A model generated the notes under the pieces. It did not search any database and was not told the DNA's origin. It saw only the letters and a program-made list of their open reading frames with translations. Below, in pieces: positions 58,624-64,000 of a DNA stretch of 64,000 nucleotides. Each line of letters starts with the position of its first letter. The stretch's first letter is position 1. The stretch comes from Verrucomicrobiota bacterium. Lineage in GTDB: Bacteria; Verrucomicrobiota; Verrucomicrobiia; Limisphaerales; UBA9464. Position numbers and translations under genes: made by a program. The stretch is from positions 98,740-162,739 of the forward strand of contig CANGKZ010000010.1 in NCBI GenBank assembly GCA_947454705.1. Reading direction: 5' to 3'.

Positions 58624-61158
58624 GTGCTTCTCCACCTTTTCCTCGCCGCCGTTCTGGGTGTGGGAGCTCTGTTGCTGGTGCTGTCGTTCCTTGAGAACCG
58701 CAAGCCGCAGGTTTTCACGCTCGAAGAACAATACCGGCGCAGTCGCAACCACGTACTCTGGCTGGGGACGATCTTGGTTTCCTTTGTCTTCTGCTACGTG
58801 AGCTTCGGCTTCGCGGGGCGTTGGTATGACTGGTTGAGGTTGGTGGTGTTCGTCCTCCTGGCTGTCGATTTCTGCCGGGAACTCCCCGCGTTTTCGAAGC
58901 TGCGAAAACGGATCCCCGCCCGTCCTCCTTCGCTCGGGTTTCAACTCGGACTCATTTTGCTTCCCGTGCTCGGACTCGCCCTGGTGGGCTGCATCGGCCT
59001 GTACCGCGACCAAACCGCGGTGGAGTCCGAGACCCGACGAAAGGCCCAAACCCTCACCGACCAGGTGGCCCAGTCGCTCGCCGAACGGCTCCCCGAATTC
59101 CTCGCCACGTTGCAGGCGGACGGCACGCGCTGGATCGGGTCTCACGGAATCGGTCCCGACGAACTCTACTGGCCCCTTCCACCCAACAACACCGCCCACA
59201 ACCCGACCCCGGAATTCCGCTACTGGACCGACCCGGGCGTCATCGCCCTGCGTTCCGAGCCCGGAGTTCCGGCAGATCCGCGCGTGCCCGATTGGGTTCC
59301 TGTCGTGGCTCATTTTTCCGCCGAGGCATCGCTCCTCGATCCGCGTCCCTACCCCGCCGCACCGCAGCCCATCGGCAAGGATTCAGCGATCGACCCCTTC
59401 CTCGATTCCGCATCCAACGTTTCCCGCTCCACTCCGGAACAGCTGCGAAACCAATGGGCGGAACTGATGGCGAAACCACCGGCCTCCACGAACGACGACG
59501 TCCGCCCCTTCCTGCAGCTCAGCCTCGAAGCCGCCGCCACCCGCACCACGAGCGACACCGGTTCTCCGCTCGGGGCCATCGCCTTTGCTGAAGCGCTCCG
59601 CCGCAACCCGGGCGCGCCGTTCGATTCCCTGATGGTCAATGCCACCCGCGCCCTGGTGTTCGAACATCCCTCCTTGTTCACCCCATGGATCCTCGATCGG
59701 GCCGAAGCGCAGGCGCGAACCTCGACGAACCAAATTTGGAACGTGCAGCGGATCGGTCCCGCGCTGCGCCTGCGATGGACCGCGCAGGAGCGTCTCCGCG
59801 CCCTCTCGAAATCCCTCGCTGAAACCGTCCCGCTCGCGTCCCGCACTCCTCAAACCCTCTGGCTCCGCGCCCTCGGCGGGGAGTGGTGGATCTCGGTGCG
59901 ACCCGTCCAGGTCGGCGGACGCATCACCCGCAACGGACAATTCTTCGCCACCACCAACACGCAGATTGAGGCCCGGTTCTACGCGCTCGATGCCGTGCAA
60001 TCGTTCACCCGCCGCGCGCTGCTCTTCGCGCCGCCCCTCGGAGCCTTGCCATCGAGTCCTTCCACGCCACCCGACCGCGTGCCGGTGGGAACCCGCCTCA
60101 CGGTTCATCTCGATGGCCATCTCCTTTCCGCGCCGGATCTTCCCTGGGTCGCACGCACGCGCGAGACCGCGCCCCTGCTCGCCGAATCCTCTGCACCTAT
60201 TTTGAAAAATGTCTCCGAGGTGCCGCAGGCCGATGGAAACAACAAGCTCGTCGCAGACCAACCCTGGCCCACCCAGCCCCGCGTTTCCGTGGCGCTGCAT
60301 CTGATCGATCGTTCCGCACTGTTCCGGGCGCAGCGACGCCAGCAGTACTGGTTCGGCGGAATGATTCTCCTCACCGCCTGCGTGGCCGGAGTGGGAGCCT
60401 GGCAGACGCACCGCACCTTCCAGCGTCAACTCGCCATCAGTGAACAGAAGTCGAACTTCGTGTCCGCCGTTTCGCACGAGCTCCGCGCCCCGCTGGCGAG
60501 TCTGCGTTTGTTGGCCGAGGGACTCGCCGACGGCCGCGTGGGCGAGGAATCCAAGCGACGCGAATACGCCCGGTTCCTCGTTCAGGAAACGCGCCGACTC
60601 GGCGCGCTCGTGGAAAACGTGCTCGGCGTCTCGCGTCTCGACTCGGGCCGGAGCCGATTCGAGTTCGCCCCCACCGACTTCACCCGGCTGGTTCAGGAAA
60701 CGCTGAATCTCCACCGCCCCGTCGCCACCGAACGGCACGTGACATTGAAGTACGCAGGACCCGACCCCGCCACCAATCCGGTCGAACTCATCGGCGACGG
60801 CATGGCGCTTCAGCAGGTGCTCCTCAACCTGATCGACAACGCGCTCAAACACGCACCGGAGTTTTCCACCGTGCTCACCACGCTGGAACCGGCCGACTCG
60901 AAGGGACGTATCCAACTCCGCGTTCAGGATTCCGGCCCGGGAATTCCGGCCGAGGATCACGAACGCATCTTTGAGCGGTTCTATCGACGTGGCTCCGAAC
61001 TGCGCCGCGAAACCCAGGGCGTGGGACTCGGCCTCACGCTGGTTCGCGAATTGGTCACCGCCCACGGAGGAAACGTCCTCGTGGAAAGCCAGCCCGGCCA
61101 AGGGGCCACCTTCATCGTCAGTCTTCCGTCTGCGGGCCCGGCAAACCTCGTCGTCTAA
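58624..61158 (+). CDS. Membrane sensor histidine kinase with a large extracytoplasmic domain
   Basis: A GTG start gives 844 residues. Three to four membrane segments lie in the first 130 residues, then about 440 residues of extracytoplasmic sequence without a family I recognise, a membrane helix (WFGGMILLTACVAGVGAW, about 580), and the kinase: HisKA with SAVSHELRAPLASLRLLAEG (His618), N-box NLIDNALKHAPEF, G1 DSGPGIPAEDHERIFERFYR, G2 GVGLGLTLVREL. The sensor is unusually large. The cognate regulator gene follows by 27 bases. The signal sensed is unknown. Confidence 0.92.
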   Translation: MLLHLFLAAVLGVGALLLVLSFLENRKPQVFTLEEQYRRSRNHVLWLGTILVSFVFCYVSFGFAGRWYDWLRLVVFVLLAVDFCRELPAFSKLRKRIPARPPSLGFQLGLILLPVLGLALVGCIGLYRDQTAVESETRRKAQTLTDQVAQSLAERLPEFLATLQADGTRWIGSHGIGPDELYWPLPPNNTAHNPTPEFRYWTDPGVIALRSEPGVPADPRVPDWVPVVAHFSAEASLLDPRPYPAAPQPIGKDSAIDPFLDSASNVSRSTPEQLRNQWAELMAKPPASTNDDVRPFLQLSLEAAATRTTSDTGSPLGAIAFAEALRRNPGAPFDSLMVNATRALVFEHPSLFTPWILDRAEAQARTSTNQIWNVQRIGPALRLRWTAQERLRALSKSLAETVPLASRTPQTLWLRALGGEWWISVRPVQVGGRITRNGQFFATTNTQIEARFYALDAVQSFTRRALLFAPPLGALPSSPSTPPDRVPVGTRLTVHLDGHLLSAPDLPWVARTRETAPLLAESSAPILKNVSEVPQADGNNKLVADQPWPTQPRVSVALHLIDRSALFRAQRRQQYWFGGMILLTACVAGVGAWQTHRTFQRQLAISEQKSNFVSAVSHELRAPLASLRLLAEGLADGRVGEESKRREYARFLVQETRRLGALVENVLGVSRLDSGRSRFEFAPTDFTRLVQETLNLHRPVATERHVTLKYAGPDPATNPVELIGDGMALQQVLLNLIDNALKHAPEFSTVLTTLEPADSKGRIQLRVQDSGPGIPAEDHERIFERFYRRGSELRRETQGVGLGLTLVRELVTAHGGNVLVESQPGQGATFIVSLPSAGPANLVV

Positions 61159-61185
61159 ACTCTGCCCCGCCGCTACGAATTTCCC

Positions 61186-61875
61186 ATGTCGCGCATTTTG
61201 ATCATCGAAGACGAACTCCCGATGCGCACCGCGCTGTCCGACGCCCTGGGCTCGGCCGGCTTTCGTGTGCTCACTTCGGAGGACGGCGAGAAAGGCCTCG
61301 CCCGCGCGCTCGAACAACTGCCGGACCTGATCCTCCTCGACGTCATGATGCCGCGGCTCGACGGCTTCGCGCTCGCCGCCGAGCTCCGTCGGCTCGGTCG
61401 CACGGTACCAATCTTGATGCTCACCGCCCGCGGCGGCGTTCAGGACCGGGTGCGCGGGCTCGATGCCGGGGCCGACGATTACCTGCTCAAGCCCTTCAGC
61501 ACCGAAGAACTGCTGGCCCGCGTGCGAGCCCTGCTGCGTCGAATCCAGCGCAACGAATCCACCGGCACGCTGCAACTCGAACTCGGGCGCGTGCGGATCG
61601 ATTTCGTCCGGCAGGAAGCCGCCTCGGGCAGCGAAGCCCTGCACCTCACCACGCGGGAATTCGCAATGCTGCGGCTCATGGCGGAAACGCCCGGAGTGCC
61701 GGTCAGCCGCGAGCGGTTCCTCGACGTCGTGTGGGGCGTGAACGCCTTTCCCACCACGCGCACCGTGGACACCCACATGGCCACGCTACGTTCCAAAATT
61801 GAACCCAACCCCGAACAGCCGGTCTTCCTCCAGACCGTTCATGGCGTGGGATACAAACTCGTTCTTCCGCAATGA
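61186..61875 (+). CDS. OmpR/PhoB-type response regulator
   Basis: 229 residues: receiver with Asp52 (LILLDVMMPRLDG) and Lys in LLKPFST, and a winged-helix domain (LTTREFAMLRLMAETPGVPV, VDTHMATLRSKIEPNPE). It is cotranscribed with the kinase before it. Likely target: the gene after it, or a more distant set. PhoB-like by size, but nothing in the sequence ties it to phosphate. Confidence 0.94.
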   Translation: MSRILIIEDELPMRTALSDALGSAGFRVLTSEDGEKGLARALEQLPDLILLDVMMPRLDGFALAAELRRLGRTVPILMLTARGGVQDRVRGLDAGADDYLLKPFSTEELLARVRALLRRIQRNESTGTLQLELGRVRIDFVRQEAASGSEALHLTTREFAMLRLMAETPGVPVSRERFLDVVWGVNAFPTTRTVDTHMATLRSKIEPNPEQPVFLQTVHGVGYKLVLPQ

Positions 61876-61953
61876 ACCGTGCATCGCTCGCCGGGTTTGA
61901 CACCTCCCTGACAATTGCGCGTCCGGCTTCACGCATCGTGTGACCCACAACAC

Positions 61954-63432
61954 ATGAATCCATTCCTCTCATTCCACACACGCAGCCTCACCGGAATCGC
62001 CGCCCTCTGGATGCTCTCGCAACCCGGGCTGGCGCAGACTTCGTCCAACGGCATTGCCGATGCCGTACGCCGCGGTCTTCTCGCGGAGGAGACCACGCGC
62101 GACTTCAGGTCCGCCTCCGAGGCCTATGCCGAGGCGGTCCGGATGTCCGCGGATCAACGGCAGATCCAGGCCACCGCGCTGTATCGCCTCGCCGAGTGCC
62201 AGCGTCAGCTCGGCGACGCCAACGCCGCCAACACCACGCTTCAACGGCTGGCGCGCGAGTACCCCGAGCAGCGGGAGTTGATCGCCAAATCCGGGGCAAA
62301 GGTTCCCACGACAGGTACTACCGCCGGATCGCGGAGTGCGGTGGCAAACTCGCTGCGGGATCAGGCCTACAACTCCGCGGACCTGCTCCGTCAGCGGAAG
62401 TCGGAGATCGAGATCTTGGCAAAGAAGAAGGAGCAACTCGGCTCCCTGGATGGAGTCCGATTTGCCTCACGCGTGCCCGCGGAATTCGCGAGCGCCGAAT
62501 TGTACCGGCTGATTTCGGAATACAACATGGTCGCAAGCCGGAAGGACTCCATGAATCCCGACTTCGGTCCGGAGCATCCCGAGATGAAGCGGATCACCGC
62601 GCTTCAGGACGCGTTGAAGAAGCAGATCCATGAGCAAAGGATCGCAATCCTTGAGCAAATCGATGAAACGATCGATCGGAAGAACCGGGAGATCGAGGCC
62701 CTCCATGAACGGATCACGACGATTGAACGACGTCTTGAGGAGGAATCGAAACGGTCGGATCTGATGGACGTGACGCTGGATACAACGGCGGCCGCTGAAC
62801 CGACTGGATCCCCGAAGCCGGCGGAATCCGCTCCCACTCCAACTCCGAAGAATTCCGTGGAAGAAGTTCAGGCATCGATCGATCGCATGAAGGTACAACT
62901 CGGCGTGGTCCATAAGCTGGAGAGCACCTGGGAGAAGGGGCGATACCTTGCGGGGCTGTCTGGATATTACAGACCTGATGCACTGGGCGACCTGAAGACC
63001 CAACTTTCGGCTGAGACAGACGGATCGCCAGCCAATGAGAAGGAACAACAGCGCAGTGGAATTGAGCTTCGTTTTATTGAGCCGTTCATTAAGGACATGA
63101 ACGAAAAGCTCCGATTCGCCCAAATCGAACTCGATTTGCTGAAGAAGCAGGCAGCGGATCGCGAGCCCGTCCGTATCACTTTTTTTGGAGCCTTGTCGGG
63201 CGTCTTCGAATTCAAGCCCAGCGATCGAATGAGGTTGTCCCAAGCGGTGGTGCAGATTGGGAACACAGATCGAGTGAACCTCAAGGCGGTAACCCTGCAT
63301 CGAAAGGGCGCGCAGGGAGGTCAAGATGTGATCACCCTCGACGTTTCTAAACTTCTGAAATCAGGCAACCCGAAGGCGGACCTCGAACTCCAGAACGGCG
63401 ACCGCATCGAGTTTCACGAGAAGACTTTTTGA
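61954..63432 (+). CDS. Secreted protein with TPR-like, coiled-coil and SLBB-like regions
   Basis: 492 residues with a signal peptide (IAALWMLSQPGLAQTSS). Residues about 30-100 are a TPR-like region (ASEAYAEAVRMSADQRQIQA ... LYRLAECQRQLGDANAANTT). About 130-400 are coiled-coil with a long Glu/Lys/Arg-rich helix (IDETIDRKNREIEALHERIT). The C-terminus has an SLBB-like fold (RMRLSQAVVQIGNTDRVNLK ... DVITLDVSKLLKSGNPKADL ... LQNGDRIEFHEKTF), as in polysaccharide export proteins. It follows the kinase-regulator pair by 78 bases. Periplasmic or outer-membrane location is likely; function unknown. Confidence 0.8.
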   Translation: MNPFLSFHTRSLTGIAALWMLSQPGLAQTSSNGIADAVRRGLLAEETTRDFRSASEAYAEAVRMSADQRQIQATALYRLAECQRQLGDANAANTTLQRLAREYPEQRELIAKSGAKVPTTGTTAGSRSAVANSLRDQAYNSADLLRQRKSEIEILAKKKEQLGSLDGVRFASRVPAEFASAELYRLISEYNMVASRKDSMNPDFGPEHPEMKRITALQDALKKQIHEQRIAILEQIDETIDRKNREIEALHERITTIERRLEEESKRSDLMDVTLDTTAAAEPTGSPKPAESAPTPTPKNSVEEVQASIDRMKVQLGVVHKLESTWEKGRYLAGLSGYYRPDALGDLKTQLSAETDGSPANEKEQQRSGIELRFIEPFIKDMNEKLRFAQIELDLLKKQAADREPVRITFFGALSGVFEFKPSDRMRLSQAVVQIGNTDRVNLKAVTLHRKGAQGGQDVITLDVSKLLKSGNPKADLELQNGDRIEFHEKTF

Positions 63433-64000
63433 AGCGCTTCTGACCGGAGAGAGATTGAATTTGGAAAGCATGAAAGCAGGACAGGCGGAGGGAGAAGGCG
63501 GATCATCCGGACGGGGAATGGCATTCGCCGTTTCATTGAGGTTGCCCGACCGCAAACCCGGTTGCCCGAGCGATTTTGGAGTGCGGCGGGAAGCGGAGCG
63601 CCACGCCGCTTTGGTCGGCAGGCAGGGCACGGAACTCTAACCGCGTGCGACTCTCGGTACACGGGGTAGCGGTTACCGGTCGGTGTTGCTCTGAATCCGG
63701 ACTCAAAAGCGGTGTCGACGCTGCGCTCTGCCACCGCACTCCAAAAGGCCAGGGCCTCCGCCAAGTCTTGTGGCAACTTTTGCCCACCCATCGAGCATCT
63801 TTTCCCCGAACTCCGATTCCCTTTTCCCGTAGCCGCCGCCGGGAGAAGGCGGATCATCCGGACGAGGATTGGCATCCGCCGTTTCATTGGGGTTGCCCGA
63901 CCGCAAACCCGGTTGCCCGCGCGATTTTGGAGTGCGGCGGGTAGCGGAGCGCCACGCCGCTTTGGTCGGCAGGCAGGGCACGGAACTCTAACCGCGTGCG
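63433..64000. repeat. Right-edge repeat region with a 159-bp direct repeat
   Basis: No gene is seen. 63491-63649 and 63842-64000 are equal-length direct repeats beginning GGAGAAGGCGGATCATCCGG and ending GCACGGAACTCTAACCGCGT-GCG, with about ten mismatches. The second runs to the window edge. A copy of family B lies in inverted orientation at 63707-63745. The piece GATTGAATTTGGAAAGCATG-AAAGCAGG at 63453-63480 recurs at 33624-33651. A repeat core related to 43247-43281 is included. Confidence 0.85.

Noticed and set aside
59383..61776. A 797-codon minus-strand frame over the kinase and regulator
   Set aside because: Antisense shadow of two confidently identified genes.

Overview
The window is a GC-rich bacterial chromosome segment, most likely from Verrucomicrobiota. 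The clues are a Verrucomicrobia/Planctomycetes-style PEP-CTERM protein, many separate Gram-negative envelope systems, frequent GTG/TTG starts, and repeated copies of short structured intergenic sequences. The phylum call is inference; no rRNA or other marker gene is present. I recognised no tRNA, rRNA, CRISPR, prophage or insertion sequence.

Layout. 1-2951 (-): a MacAB-type ABC export operon, with the permease running off the left edge. 3054-4313 (+): an M48 membrane protease, followed by a bidirectional terminator shared with a pilin-like gene (4609-5040, -). 5267-10997 (+): a surface-glycan operon of two paralogous multi-membrane-span glycosyltransferase-like proteins, a GT2 enzyme and a methyltransferase. 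11175-19866 (-): a phosphate-starvation block of porin, pstS, pstC, pstA, pstB, phoU, an OlsB-like and an OlsA-like acyltransferase, and a GT2 enzyme. An 11-bp-period Pho-box-like element sits in front of the porin. 19989-28631 (-): an overlapping operon of response regulator, histidine kinase, adaptor lipoprotein, RraA-like protein, RND pump and TolC.

28871-43162 is the most unusual part. A small lipoprotein and a secreted protein of unknown function are followed by two related secreted proteins (one with PEP-CTERM), a periplasmic-binding-protein-like protein and a strong terminator. Next comes a single 930-codon frame that joins an AraC-type regulator to a two-partner-secretion (TpsB) outer-membrane transporter. 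Its TpsA-like filamentous exoprotein follows, then ExbB, ExbD, TonB and a second ExbD. This looks like a TonB-linked two-partner secretion locus with its own fused regulator.

43456-50731 holds a small unknown protein, an OPT transporter, an aspartyl/asparaginyl hydroxylase-like enzyme, a FIST sensor protein, an SMP-30-like protein and a tRNA-methyltransferase-like enzyme. 50995-55103 (-) holds aspS, an iron-type alcohol dehydrogenase and an epimerase-like protein. 55278-58223 (+) is feoA-feoA-feoB. 58624-63432 (+) is a histidine kinase, its response regulator and a secreted TPR/coiled-coil/SLBB-like protein. The right edge is non-coding and carries a 159-bp direct repeat.

Several families of interspersed intergenic repeats recur through the window, and some have stems that change in a compensatory way between copies.
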